DNA of 64,000 nt from Balanoglossus misakiensis (lineage: Eukaryota > Hemichordata). The notes beneath the pieces were generated by a model. That model did no database searches, had not been told where the DNA came from, and saw only the letters and a list, made by a program, of their open reading frames with translations. This document shows, one piece after another, positions 13,270-26,200 of this stretch (positions are counted from its first letter, which is position 1; the number at the start of each line of letters is the position of its first letter). The position numbers were made by a program, and so were the translations under genes. The DNA lies in NCBI GenBank assembly GCA_040954595.2, contig CM082591.2, positions 3,534,001-3,598,000 of the forward strand. Reading direction: 5' to 3'.

Positions 13270-13442
13270 AACTGCTACAATGTACATGTGGTTGTTACTT
13301 TGTATTACACTGTAGTATAACTGCTACAATGTACATAATTGCAAACAATGTGGTTGTTACTTTGTATTACACTGTAGTATAACTGCTACAATGTACATCA
13401 TTGCAAACAATGTAATTGTTACATTGTATTACACTCTACTTC
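13270..13442. repeat. 62-bp tandem repeat, three copies (first shortened)
   Basis: Units start with AACTGCTACAATGTACAT at 13270, 13319 and 13381. The second and third units are 62 bp. The first is 49 bp and lacks an internal 13-bp segment carrying TTGCAAACAA. Units 1 and 2 are nearly identical elsewhere, and unit 3 is more diverged at its end. Confidence 0.85.
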
Positions 13443-16030
13443 AAGGCAAATAAAGTGTTGTTACTTTTTATCACATTTTCAATTTATTTTGATATGAAAT
13501 GTATTGGTTGACAGGGTTTTCCTGATTGTGTTTATATAAAGAAAAATCGCAAGTGTTCAGTTCAGGCGACCCTCAACCTTTAATGTGAGCAACGGCAAAA
13601 GGACAAGGTAATTTCACTGCAATATTTGCTTTCAGGAGCTTGAGACACGTCGAGACACAAGCTGGAAATTTTATGACAGTCCTTGATACTTGATATTCAG
13701 GCAAACGTATATACTTTGACCTTCTGAATTCCGATTAAATGTCAGGATTGTAAAATATTTTTCAAAAAATCCAATGCAACATCGCTATATGCCCTAAAAT
13801 GACAATGACCTCATTGGGAGACAATGTGGCAAGGTTATTAACATGTTTGCGTTTGGACGGTCTTTCTATTATTGAGGCAAAATAAATTGCAGAAAAAGAC
13901 CAATAATTTAATTTGATTTTACAAAGCTACTCTGGAAACAAGTTGTGATTACATCAAACCTATTTATTGATTACTGGGGCGAGAGAGGGTGTTCCTAAAG
14001 ATGCAACATTTGCTTGCATGAAAGTATGTCAAGACGTGATTGCAAAATTTGGTCCGCCCCTGCAACTCATATTACGAGTCCCCTCTAATCATATGGTCGA
14101 CAACAACTGCACTTCTTCTCTGTCATGCCATTAAGCTTGAAAATAGCAAAATCCTAAATATTCTAATCACTGAACCCCCCCCCCCCCCCACAATACTGGC
14201 TAGACTTTCAGCTCTTTTCGAATTCACACTGCAGACAATGCTAAAACACACTGAAGTGAAGTGCAATTAAGTTTAGAGACGTGTTAGAGCTTTACTAGGC
14301 GCTAACAGACCATTAAGTTCTACTTTGCTGTTTGTTAACCTTCAGATGCTATCGCATAGGTGCTAAAGGATAGTCGCCTTGACCTCTATTGGACTGACAC
14401 AGGAAAACCTCAGCTACAAATATGTAAATATGAACACGGCGACACACCTGACCTAAACAAACCTAATTTGGTGCACAGAGATAGTATAACCTTTATCTGG
14501 GCAGGTGCCCGACCCTGTATACTGAGACAATTCGGTAAATTTCACTGGCACCATTGTTCTCACACAACATGTGGACAGTTTTCAGAACCATACCAGCATT
14601 TCAGCAAGTTACAAACAGCAGTGTTATTTTTGACATCACGGTGTTTGCGCAGCAAATCTGTTGGCGTCAGAGAAGTATCAACCCAGACTGATCTGCTCAC
14701 AGACACAACATGCATGCACTAAATAATAATGAACAGCGCGATCGTCTGCGAACGTTCGCAGCTTATGCAAACATTGATGCCGTAAGGATAACACCATTAA
14801 AATTTAAGTTTGTCTTGTTTAGAGCCTAAATCTGATTAAAACCCCAGTTATTTATTGGCTAGTTTTCGTTAGCCTTTTCTTCTTCAATTTTCATTTCACA
14901 GGGCCGTGTGCACTTTGTGAGGTCGACCATTTACTGGTAATAATTTGCCACAGTTCTAGACTGAAAAATCCGTAATCCGTCGCCCGAGGGCGCTCCCTGC
15001 ACCCTGAGACATAAAAGGGGAAAAAAACGAGTCATGACTGATTTGTGTCTATTGTACTACCGTATGATGAAAACGGTTTGAGCTGCACAGAAGGAATATA
15101 TTGGCAATCGATTTGTTTTCGATCAACACAGTAAAAAGAAACAATGTCTGCTTTTCCCATTCAAGGCATCAATGAAAAGTCACCTTGTTTTACTCGTTTC
15201 AAAACGTACGACAAAACATGACTGTTGCTAATAGCTTAATAATTGCTTAAAATCACTCAGGTTTCATATTTGCACTCATAATCATATGTAACCCGATATG
15301 TCTGTTTCGACGTTGCAATTTCACAGAAATGAAGGACGGTGATACATTTGGCGTCGAAATCAGTCACGTACACATATATCATGTGTTCTTTCCTCAAACT
15401 CACTGTTTTCCTGCTATCGTGTGTGAAGAAGTCATATTTGATTGATGTTTCTTCGCGTGATGAAGGGATATTTGGATTGTGTTTTGTAATTTCCGTATGT
15501 TAGGTATATATTTGCTAATTAAAAAAAATAGTGCGAATGTGTTTTGGCGGGAATTTTTGCGCCTAAATATTCACCACGTACCAATTTCATAACAGATGAG
15601 AGGAACTGGTACTATTACCTCATGTTCGATCCTTTCGAAAAATCTGGCATCACCTCACAAACACGTTAGCGGATAAGCGTACTACCATGTTATGTCATGG
15701 TGCAGCCAATTGAAGTAAGAGTTGAATACGCACAGGGAGTGTAGCTAAACTCAGTGAAACATGCTGTCGCCAGTGTCTCGCATTATCTCTGTCTGCCATT
15801 GGAATCTCTTCTAGCGATTTACCTACCTATTCTGATATGCGTTCGTCGTCAGATAGGACACACGGTCGACTCAAACAGTCTGACATCACATCACATCGAA
15901 CTGTACTGATAGTAACAGAGGCGTCTAGCTCCAATGCTAGTCTGAGAAATGTGCGGGTTACTGTCATGCGTAGAAAGGATCTGTTTACTTATAATTGTTA
16001 GTTTGACCCAAAAACGGAGCCCTGCGTTTT

Positions 16031-16097
16031 ATATATATATATACAAACCGGTATATATAGCGCCGCCCTCGCTTGTAACGTTACCAAAGTATAAATA
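16031..16097. promoter_or_regulatory. Possible TATA-type promoter stretch without an assigned gene
   Basis: An AT dinucleotide run, a CCGGTATATATAG word and a good TATAAATA at 16090-16097 lie within 70 bp, followed by a GC-richer stretch. I find no convincing coding exon just downstream on the plus strand. It may be simple AT-repeat sequence rather than a promoter. Confidence 0.2.
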
Positions 16098-19028
16098 GCA
16101 CCGTGCACACAGCTGACACTTTTACCTGTGTATTTAGCATTACAGCAATAAAACAAACCAGGCCGACTAAACAGTGAGACACAGCAGTTTGTATTGGCGG
16201 GTTGGTCATAAAGTCAGATGCTCGCGACCACCAGGTTTTGTGCAAGCACCCGATCATATTTCTCCCTTTTTATTTGGATGCATTATAATGCATGGTGTTT
16301 AAAACTCACAAGTCACTTTAAAGGATATATGTGCCCTATAAGAAATTCGAAACCTGTTTTATATTATTATCATGTTTATGAGAATTTTGCGTTCAGCTAC
16401 TGTGCATTAGCCTGGACATTCTTGATAAATTTAAAGAGTTAGTCGTACGCGGGCGCTGCAATGCTTCGCGTCGTGGATGGCAGTACCAAGCAAAACGCTG
16501 GAGTACAGTACAGTATACACACTCTGTAACTGTCAGGCATTTGTGCCACTACCGAACGAAGACACGAGCACATAAATCACTGATCATACCATAGATTTCT
16601 GTGATTTTTAATCATATAGAATGGTGACTGCAGTGCAAGACTTGCAAAACTTTCATGCTGACTTCAGTAGTCAGAAAGTATTTAACTGTTGCAATGAATT
16701 TCAATAACTATTACCAATAATTAAGTCTTTATTGCAAGGTTGGCATACAAAGTCCAATTTTTAAGAAAGGATAAGCATTCATATCCTCCATAGCATTTCT
16801 CTGTAAAAAAAATACTGAACATGTTCTGTCTAGGCTGGAACAGTAGCTGTAATAAGTAAAGACACTAAGCGCCTAACTCATCATACAGTGTCTGGTCATT
16901 ACTTTTGCACATGTTTTCAGCTTAGGTACTTTTCTGTGACGCGTTGTTTTCTCAAGTGACACTCTGCAAGGTTCCAGATGATTTCGCACAAATTTATCCA
17001 ATCATCCAAAACAATTACTTTCGATACCCAATACACACGTCAATTCTTTTCTTCTGTTTTGATTATTAGCTTCTGTAAAAATGCCAGAAGCCTCAAAAAA
17101 TTATTATACATAAGAGCACAGTAAAAAAAACTGAGCTCATCGTATAACATTTATGAATGATACAAAATGGCACGTTTCCATTTATATAATTTCTGTGTAA
17201 AACTTTTACTACGGTTGAGGCTCGAGCACACTTGACGTCTTACGACCGGATATTGTGGACATTTCTCGACTATCTTTCTTTACTAATGATAGCTCTTAAC
17301 ACTCCCCACCCAGTAATAAATGTGGAACACAATAACATATGTTAACGTATTAAACAATAGGTAGGTGACAATAAATTAATGTTTTTATGGTACGATCTGC
17401 GCAGCTGCATGCTGGTCGGCCAATGCGATTCCATATGCAAATTTCCTGTCGTTGGTCATTAGCATGCATATGAAGGGAGCTAAGATCACGCACGGTTCAA
17501 CACACGAGTACTAGTAGTAGTAGTCTCACTCTATTTTCTATGGACGTAAGCAAAATTGCCGCGCATAACATTTCTGCCTTCTGTTCAACAATAAAACTAC
17601 CGATATGATAATTAATGTTCCCTACACCATCCACAGTATGCCCCCTGAAATTACTCGCATTACTCAAAATGGACTGCCCTTGCCTACAATTTTTTTTTAT
17701 TGTCCCCTGTGTGCTTCAGGCTATAGCAAAATTCCCAGGGAACGTCCTCTGTGGAGAATTTGCCTAATGCAAAATTGTGTCGACATATTCGACGTTATAT
17801 TCGACGTTATCAGCACAAAATGGAACAGATGAAAGTAATAAGTGTCACGGGCCAGTGACGTTACATGCATATATATAAATGTATGCCCAGTTTTATAAAC
17901 AACGTCATGGATAAATGTGTCTCTATTACAGAAAGAATGTCATTTCAATGACGACCATCAACTTTACACAACTGTATAGGAAAAGGTCGGACAGGGATTG
18001 TCATATTTTTAGGCTCAGCCTTCAGTCATTCATTTTCGTGCCAGTGTAACCTTGCTCACTGGTGACACTGAGTAACCATAGAGAGTCTTGGATTCATCAT
18101 GTCATCCTTCCTTGACATTTTGCTCTTTGATGTGAGAATTTATTCAGTTAAGTCTTATAGATGTCATGGAATATGCCAAACTGATGTTGACTTATCAGAA
18201 GCAAAGCACATGATGAGATATTTCAATTAACATTCCGCCATTAACGTATTCCTATGTGTACAACTTGCGTGAGATGAAATTCAAAGTAATATTAGATTTA
18301 TCGCTGATTGAACATAAAAATGAAAATCAGACAGATCTTATCGTCTGTTGCATGATTGCTGAACTTTCCCAATGGATACATATTTTGTAGACAAGTGTCA
18401 TTGCAGATAATGCGAATACAATTGTTCCCCGGCTAACATATTAAACAAGATGGTAATTTTTATCATTCTACAAACAATGGTCATTTTGTATCTTCGCCCT
18501 CCAAGGTCTAATTTCTGGTCGAGCCAACGAGCCGTGCGAGTGGACGATGACCAGTGTGAGGTTACAGAGTGACCTGGAATGAAATGTGATTTTATTTGAA
18601 CCCTGATAACCTACTAAGTATTTAACCATCAAATGACGCACCAGCTCACATTACAGTTAGTAAATTCTCATGTGTATGTTGAATGTGATGAGACAACTGT
18701 TATACTATTTACAAGCCAGGCTCCAAGCAACAGGACACAAATGATGATCAGTTTCAGGATAAATCAGGTCAGATCAGGGGCCAATATTCAAGCGCTGACC
18801 ATTTGTTGTTTTTAATGCAAGTTGACTGTACTTGGTTTATGTATACATGACAATACACCAGATTATTTTTGGCACATGTATTGCACAGATATTAAATGTG
18901 GTTTAATAGCAAGTCTGTACATGAAAATTCGAGGTTTGAAAAGAAGAGTATTGAAAAGTAGAAATGTTATCATGAAAACTGATGGATGGAAATAGTGTAG
19001 TAAAAACGTTCTGCCATTGTTTGTCACA

Positions 19029-20261
19029 TCAAAACTGGCGACCGCTTCCAAAGTGTTTCCTCGCAAAACACCTGCAATTCAGCATATCGTTGAAATTCTG
19101 TCGAAACTGCAAGTTGCACATACCGTACAGAAACGGGTTTAGGGTTGAGTTAAACCACAGAAGGTACAAGCACACAGCCCACGCCGTTTCGGGTACAATG
19201 CACCCGCTGGGGCAAATTGTGGTGACAATCAGCATGATGTTGTACGGGGCCCAGCAGATGAGGTAGGCTCCGACAATGATGGCTAAGGTTTTGGCGGTTT
19301 TCACGTGTCGCCTGTCGCGGGTTCTGCTGGCCTGGATGGCGGCAGCCACAGCGTTTGCTCTACTATTTGAACCGCTGCTTTCCTTTTGGTTGTTGTGGCA
19401 ACCGTTGGAACTTCCCACGGTGTGCATGACGACGGGAATTTGCAGCCTGTCCAGTTCATTCGCGTTGCCGATCTCCGGAGGCTGGTCAACAGGGGCGCGC
19501 TGCGAGCTCCTACGGCGCGATCTTCTATACACGTCAACATACACACATATGTTGAAGTACAGAAGCAGCGACAGTGGGATGAAACACGTGAGTATCGCAT
19601 ACACGATCGCCAGTCCTCGGTGAAAGAGAAACTCCGCTTCACATCCTTCATAATACACGTTGGCGGAGTTCTTCGATATCAGATAGGGATATGCCCAGAT
19701 CATAAACAGCATGGTTAGACCGACCGCCAACCATGCCAGCGAACAGTGCAGCAATACTTTCCCCTTGGTCTGAGACATTTTGTAGCTCAGTTCTCTAGTC
19801 ACAAGGCGGTATCTATCCAAGCTGATTAAAACGATAGCGCATATGGATCCCGTTGTTGCGCTAAAATCGACTGTAAGTAACAACTTACAAGCAATGTCGC
19901 CGAGCGACCAGAAAGATCCCTGGTAGGCGTACAGAACCGCGTCGGTCGGCAGGGACACACAGCCCACCACCAGGTCCGCGCACGCTAAATTCACCAGATA
20001 CCAGTTGCTGATGTTCGCCCGCAGTTTCTTGTCTCTGCAGAAAGCGGCTATCGTGAGCAGATTCCCCGCGATCGTGACGACCGCCAAGGCGCTGACGGCG
20101 ACCACGACGAGACCGCTTTCGGCATCGAAAGTCGAACCCACATTCCCGGCAGCAGTTGTGTTTGCCGGCGGTGTTGAACTGTCGATCGCCGTTGAGTTAT
20201 CAACCATCCCCGGAGTTGCGAAGGCAACTTGTTCGATCACGCGACTTTCGAGGGATTTCAT
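19029..20261 (-). CDS. Intronless amine-type class A GPCR, histamine H3/H4-like
   Basis: Predicted seven-helix receptor of 410 residues in one exon, starting at ATG 20259-20261 and ending at TGA 19029-19031. The N-terminal tail (about 50 residues) has glycosylation sites at N22 and N34. Landmarks are AGNLL (N1.50), ACADLV (D2.50), the TM3/ECL2 cysteines, DRY at 149-151 followed by VTRELSY, a third loop of roughly 75 residues, CWAPYN at 336-341 and NSTLNPFLY at 371-379. The amine-anchoring Asp3.32 is present (D132, GAT 19866-19868) and 7.43 is Trp (W369), as in H3 receptors. However, 5.46 is Thr225, not the Glu that H3 uses for the imidazole. It is closely similar to the receptor at 7813-8964 along all helices, with different N- and C-terminal tails. 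An aminergic receptor is likely; histamine as the ligand is unproven. Confidence 0.93.
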   Translation of the reverse strand: MKSLESRVIEQVAFATPGMVDNSTAIDSSTPPANTTAAGNVGSTFDAESGLVVVAVSALAVVTIAGNLLTIAAFCRDKKLRANISNWYLVNLACADLVVGCVSLPTDAVLYAYQGSFWSLGDIACKLLLTVDFSATTGSICAIVLISLDRYRLVTRELSYKMSQTKGKVLLHCSLAWLAVGLTMLFMIWAYPYLISKNSANVYYEGCEAEFLFHRGLAIVYAILTCFIPLSLLLYFNICVYVDVYRRSRRRSSQRAPVDQPPEIGNANELDRLQIPVVMHTVGSSNGCHNNQKESSGSNSRANAVAAAIQASRTRDRRHVKTAKTLAIIVGAYLICWAPYNIMLIVTTICPSGCIVPETAWAVCLYLLWFNSTLNPFLYGMCNLQFRQNFNDMLNCRCFARKHFGSGRQF

Positions 20262-23200
20262 ACCGCCAACTCTCAGCGTTGAATCGAATGCGGTGTATTA
20301 AATCAAAACAGGCGTATAGATGTTCTTATGCGTGATGTTCAAGAATGCCGCAATTCCAGCTGTCGTCAGCTTCACTCGACGACCTTCCTGTTCAGAACAT
20401 CGAGAAAAGACATTAACTTCCAAATGCCGTAGTCAGCAAACAAAAAACGTGCACCTGATGGGTTCTCATCTCCAGTAAAGCAGAAAAAAGAAAATTACAT
20501 GCTTTATGATCTCCCTCTACTCCCGCGATGGGGCGCTGTGCCAATTATCCAAACGGTTTACCATCGCATTGCCTTGTACTAGTACGGAATAAGAATTTCT
20601 TGTCTTGCCGACGAGTATCATTTGATGTAATGACCTATTTGTGTCATTTCTCTAGAGAATTTGCCTCTTCAATGCTTTGGGCATCAACTTCGACTCGATA
20701 TATGTCTCGGCAACCTCACTAAGAGTTTAGATTACAGATGCCGACTGACCTTGCTTGTCTGTAAGTTAAAGAGCATTACGTTCAAAGCTACTGTACTCTA
20801 TTATCTTATCTGTCGCGTCTTCAGGTATTATGACATTTAGAAAAAAGTACCTTGGTCGTTACTAGAAGCTTACCGCACTAAGAACGGTTCTCTCTATCAG
20901 TAATCGAGGATATCTTACAGCCTGCGCTCAGCCAGAATACAGTAGACATAATCGGATTGTGAAATACCCGACCATGACCTCACTTATCAACAGTTCATTT
21001 CTGTACTGCAGTTTAGGGGCAGGAGTTGTGCCTAAGACATGACAAATTCTTGAAGTGGCAACGCAAACCATACCCTGCCTTGCGGTGGTAGCTATGTACA
21101 AGTCGCATAGAGTACATGGTTTTGAATGTGGTCCAGAGGTCAACAGCTGAAGTACTCTGTTGTTACGGTGAAATCAAGCAGAATGATTCTTGTGCTTAAG
21201 GCTATAGTTTTCTTTCCTTCATTAAAGTATTCGAAGTAACTGTATACTAAGTACCGGTATGATCCTCGACATGGCATGGGTAATGCATTATCCATCGGGA
21301 CATTTTGAGACAGACCTACCGTATAATCATGAAGTAGTAGAATAAAATGCAGTTCTGCACTCACACATGAAGCAAAATTCATCCAGAGCAAGACTGAATA
21401 TTGTCTCTGTATATTTCCAACTTTATATTAAGATAATGTTAGTCCTCTGATATAAAGAAAACATATGTCACCATGCTTGGTTTTTCGATTGAGCTGTTCA
21501 GATATTTTCACCACAGAAAAACTTTAGCATGATGAGTGCAAGAAAAGCGCTCATTCATCTTGCTCAGTATTTTAGAACCCCGAACTGAAAAGGTAGGATG
21601 GGAAGACTGTGTTTCTTCTTCTATTTTGTATTTAAAAACAACTGATGTACAATATATATAAAATCACAAATATAATTTTCAATTTATAGTAGACTTCCAC
21701 CACAACGTGTTTACCCAAATAGTAGCTGTAACGTGACCTTAGATTCTCGAAAACACAATATCAGACAGATTGATATTGCATTCAACCTGGCAAATGAAGT
21801 GAAGTGCTGGGAAAGGACAGAGGACACAAAAATGCTTCCAGGTAAACACAGGATGTTCGCTAGACACCATGCCGCCAAGAGAGCCTGTCCACGGGGAAGC
21901 TTCATTGATGCCTTCTGCACTCTCTCCTTGCAAGAATGAAAGATCGAGAGATACCACTGCTTCTGATATCAGTTAGTCAGATAGTAATTCTATAGTACAG
22001 AGAGGTATATATTGCCGCAAAGGTTATTCGAATTAGACATCTTGTATCAAGTTACACTAAACAAGTACGTAAAATTGAAACTTTTTTCTGTTGAATGAAA
22101 CGAATCAATCACATTTTGTCACACACAGGGCGATGTGAATTCACAGAGGCATGTCCGGGTTATTTAAAATACATGCAACAGCGGATATGTCAGTGAAGAG
22201 GGTTCTTAAAATGAAATACTCTGCCCTGGATATTTCTGTTCACTGGAGAGTGAAATGTCTCCGTGACCAATTATCGCTCGCGTATTGTGAATGTGATAGC
22301 GTATCATTTTTACACGGGCGATCTTCAATGCCTCGAAGAAATCATTACCTGTTACTCACACGCGGAGAATACAGGAGCACAGGATCTACCTCATTGGAGG
22401 GTCATTTCGGTAAATACCGGTTGAAAGATGAATAGAACTTGTACTTGTTTACTCTCGGGGCTAAAGGGTCGACGGCTCAACTCTTTCAAGATTTTAAAAT
22501 CGAGTCACCGAGGAATGCTCCCAGCAAAGAACTCCCCCCAGAATAGCATTGCATTTAATGTTGGATGGATAACGATGACGTCAAGCCAGTTAAAATTTCC
22601 CGAGCTACATATCCATGAAAAGTGGCCCCGGAGAATGTTTCGCCAGAAAAAACATAAACATATGACCGCTAATCATATTAGTTTTCTTTTTTTTGTTATT
22701 AAAAAGGCCACTACAAGTAACGCATGATTAATTGACAACTATTTCATTTTGCCAAGGTTAAGTAACATCTACTAGATACAGCTGTATAATTCATAATAAA
22801 TGAGTCTAGTGATTCTTATTATCAAGTCTTCCGTCTACCTGTATTGCAAAATTCACCGCGACACGTTTCGGCGGAGAAAGCAATCATAAATTTTTACGTC
22901 CGAAAGTGTATACTCAGAGGTTGATGCTGTGATGTCGCCTGGCGTGTCGTAAAACTAAGTGACTATTTTCCAAGATATTGGCACCTGATACACACTGAGA
23001 GACACAGTAAAAAACTTTCTCTGTGGGCAAGATTTGCGATACGGTGATTTGAATTAGGTGCATGGTTACAGTTATCTCTTGAGAATACAACTGTGATCGA
23101 ATCGCGACACCTTACAGAGCAGAGGAAATGAAGATCTGAAGTTACTTCAGACCTAGACCTCGTCTAGTTATATAGAAACAAGAAATGAGACTCTGTAATG

Positions 23201-26200
23201 CAATACCTCGTCTCCCGAGACTGGAAAAAGTGACTTTAATTATCCAATGGTGCTTCTCTGTGTACTGGTGCCAATTTGTTAAACTACACGTCGATACGAG
23301 ATGTCAAGTTACTCAGGGAATACAACCCAAGACGATTCATACATCGCAATAATGTTCCACATATTCATTGAACATATTTGTTTCCACACAAGATACACTA
23401 TGGTACACACTCTGATTATTGGCCAAGATTATCAAACATCCTGATCATTGTTTTCAAAAGTTGAAACATTCGGATGCAAATTACTGCCTATTAGTAAATT
23501 TGCTTGGTAATTAGATGTGTCTAGACACCCCGCTACAATTTGAGATGTAACCTCCCCCCACGCACAGTGCTGACTATGATTTCAAGACTGTGCTGTCATT
23601 CCCGAGGATAATCCTTGATAATGCCTCTTGGACTCAAAGGATAGATATCACCAGTGCAATACTGCTTTGCGTATATCCACTGAACTCCCTGCAGTCTCAT
23701 ACATTTTGAACAGGACAAAGCCTATGTAACAGAAAACGTAATAGCCAACAGACAACAGGTGCAGACGTATCCCAGGGGCGTCGTTCGTTGCAAGATATCG
23801 ATCTGTTTTCACCCCATTAAAATACACAAAACAATTCATGGCATGCCTGTTGTCTCTTCAATTAAAAACCCTGCCTAATTACATACAAAGAGAAGCACGC
23901 GCAGGCGACCATATGTTAAAGCCAAAATATGACCATCATAAAAAACTACCAAACACCTTGTTGTATATTACCATAAAACAATGACGTTGCCTTGAGCTAA
24001 TTAACCTAATTCTGACGTACTATATGATCACAAAACGTGACAGCCAGTGGGCGGGTATCATCAAAAGCATGTACACAGATAACACATCTAAATATCAATC
24101 GATGATTGCTTTTACCCAGGCGAATCAATCATTGTTTTGAGAGTGATGAAATTATGGTGGCTGCGAAATGAAGTCAGACACAATCGGGTGACAGCCATTG
24201 TTTCCATTGCGAGAGAGTGTATGATTTTTTGTTCGTTTTTAAAATTAATATATATGTTTTCTTGCAATTTTTGCTTGGACAGGATATTTCAGTATACAGG
24301 TACACTTTGAATTCTCATGATAGCTAGGGTATGGTCACATTGATGGTCCAATGCTGACATTAGTCACTGGATTATTAAAACCATACATTTGCAATTGCCC
24401 CGGGGCTAGTACTAGTTGCTTTTAACCCGCTTACCCTTTTAGGGTGTAACATGATGAATTGATGGATTTCCAAGTGACGTGAACGGTTGATTGATATTTG
24501 CCTATTTGTCAAGTGCAACTGAACTGGAACGGTCGCGTTTTGACTGCTGCACAGCAGAACAGCAGATAATTGTTACCAATAAATATTATTATGTTATAAG
24601 TTCCTGTCGTGAGAAATCTTCCAAAATATCTAAATGTGCAAAGTCCAAAATAAATGCGCTGGTGTTGTCAGTGAATGAAGGAAATGAAGAGAAAATACAA
24701 TGTAAAGTAAGACGGGGGCCGACTGATTACTTTTCTATCTCACTCTCATTATAATTTTTGTATGATAAAACATCTGAACAGCTGTATAGTTAAAATCAAG
24801 CATGGTGATAGTGTTTCATTTACATCATTGGACATTGATACAATGCCGTTTTTCTTGTTTTGCTACATATTAGGCTTTTGAAGCTGATAACATTGCACTA
24901 TATACATCTGGATGGATACCTAACTTAACACAATTAATGTAACATATGTTTTGAACTCTTTGAATGTACCAGCAGATGGCCAATTAAAATAAAATCCAAA
25001 TGATTTTTTAACATTTTTTATAGTTCCAATAAAATGAGAGCATTTGTCACCAATGTGGAAGATCTGCATTGAAAATGGACATACATGGACATTCACAAAT
25101 TATTAACTCAATAATTATTATCATGTTAATTTTTAGCAGAATGTTCATCAACAATTGATGTGCCTGAAATTTTGGTAAGTAAATGTGGAAACCATCACAA
25201 GAGACATTACTGATCTTACCTTGTACGTGAAGTCAGTTGTATTTCAGATGTGTTCAAAATTTCAAGTGGGAAAACCCTGATCGCACAGCTACATCGTCAT
25301 AATGCCTCATTTGCATCCCAATGATGATTTAATTGTGTTTCCAGGAAGTAGTTTGATCTCACGACGCCAGGTTGGATTGGCAGGTAGATTAATTAAATTA
25401 ATTAGCAGACAGATGTCCATGAATTCAGACATACAGTGCAGCGTTGCCACGTTTGGCAAGAGACCAAAGATACAGACAAGATCGATTGATTGATATTAGT
25501 TACTGCGATAAAATGTTGGAAATGTACCAGCGTACGTTTATCGATTCAAATTAATTATCTAATTCAATTCATTAAACTATAAATTTCATCAGCCTTACTT
25601 TGGACTGAATAATATGATTACCTACACATAATCGCTGATCTTGTCCTCGGGAGAGAATATACAATTATATTAGTCATCATGTATAGCTTATATTTAATTG
25701 AAGGAGCACGAAAGATTATGCAGTAAATCGCGTTGGGAGTTTCCTGTGCCAAGTAATCTGGACAGCGTGATATTGAAGTTATGAAGCCTGCTTGTGTCGA
25801 ACTGCCAGCCAAGAACGGCATATCAGTTTGCTCACTGTTGATTTGTGTTTATACCACCTGTTTTTATTTACAAGAACTCTCAAAACATTGTGTTGAAATT
25901 TATCTCATATTCATTTCATTGCCCAAGAACAACTTCCGGCCCCATGCCTTTCTGTTCCATATAGACGTTGATGTGTGTCAGTATTTATTTTGAAAGTTAT
26001 ACTAATACATTAGCGTTTGACTATAAGTATCGGCACTATATACCTATTAGTATATATATGGAACCATCAATTATCGCTTGACTATAACTATATATTTACC
26101 TGGTAATAACATTTAATCCCTTGTCTCACAGCATTGTAACAAATCACCAATTTATAGGCCAATTGAATGATATAGCGGACGTCAGGTGGTGGATACTGTC

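Larger units (their letters stand above)
8965..19028. other. Spacer between the two amine-type GPCR paralogues
   Basis: No supportable gene is seen in about 10 kb. Open frames such as those at 14360-14722 (120 codons, no recognisable domain) and 16218-16442 look like chance. The stretch contains a foldback element (9997-10087), a 62-bp tandem repeat (13270-13442), a homopolymeric C run near 14166-14180 and a TATA-rich stretch near 16030-16100. Confidence 0.55.

Noticed and set aside
14166-14180. Run of cytosines
   Set aside because: A homopolymer only; not enough separate G/C tracts to argue for a quadruplex or i-motif element.
14360-14722. 120-codon plus-strand frame
   Set aside because: No ATG at its start, no recognisable domain, no splice partner; length is compatible with chance.
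19276-19718. Alternative-frame open reading over the second GPCR
   Set aside because: Same reason: only the minus-strand frame encodes the conserved DRY, CWAP and NPFLY motifs.
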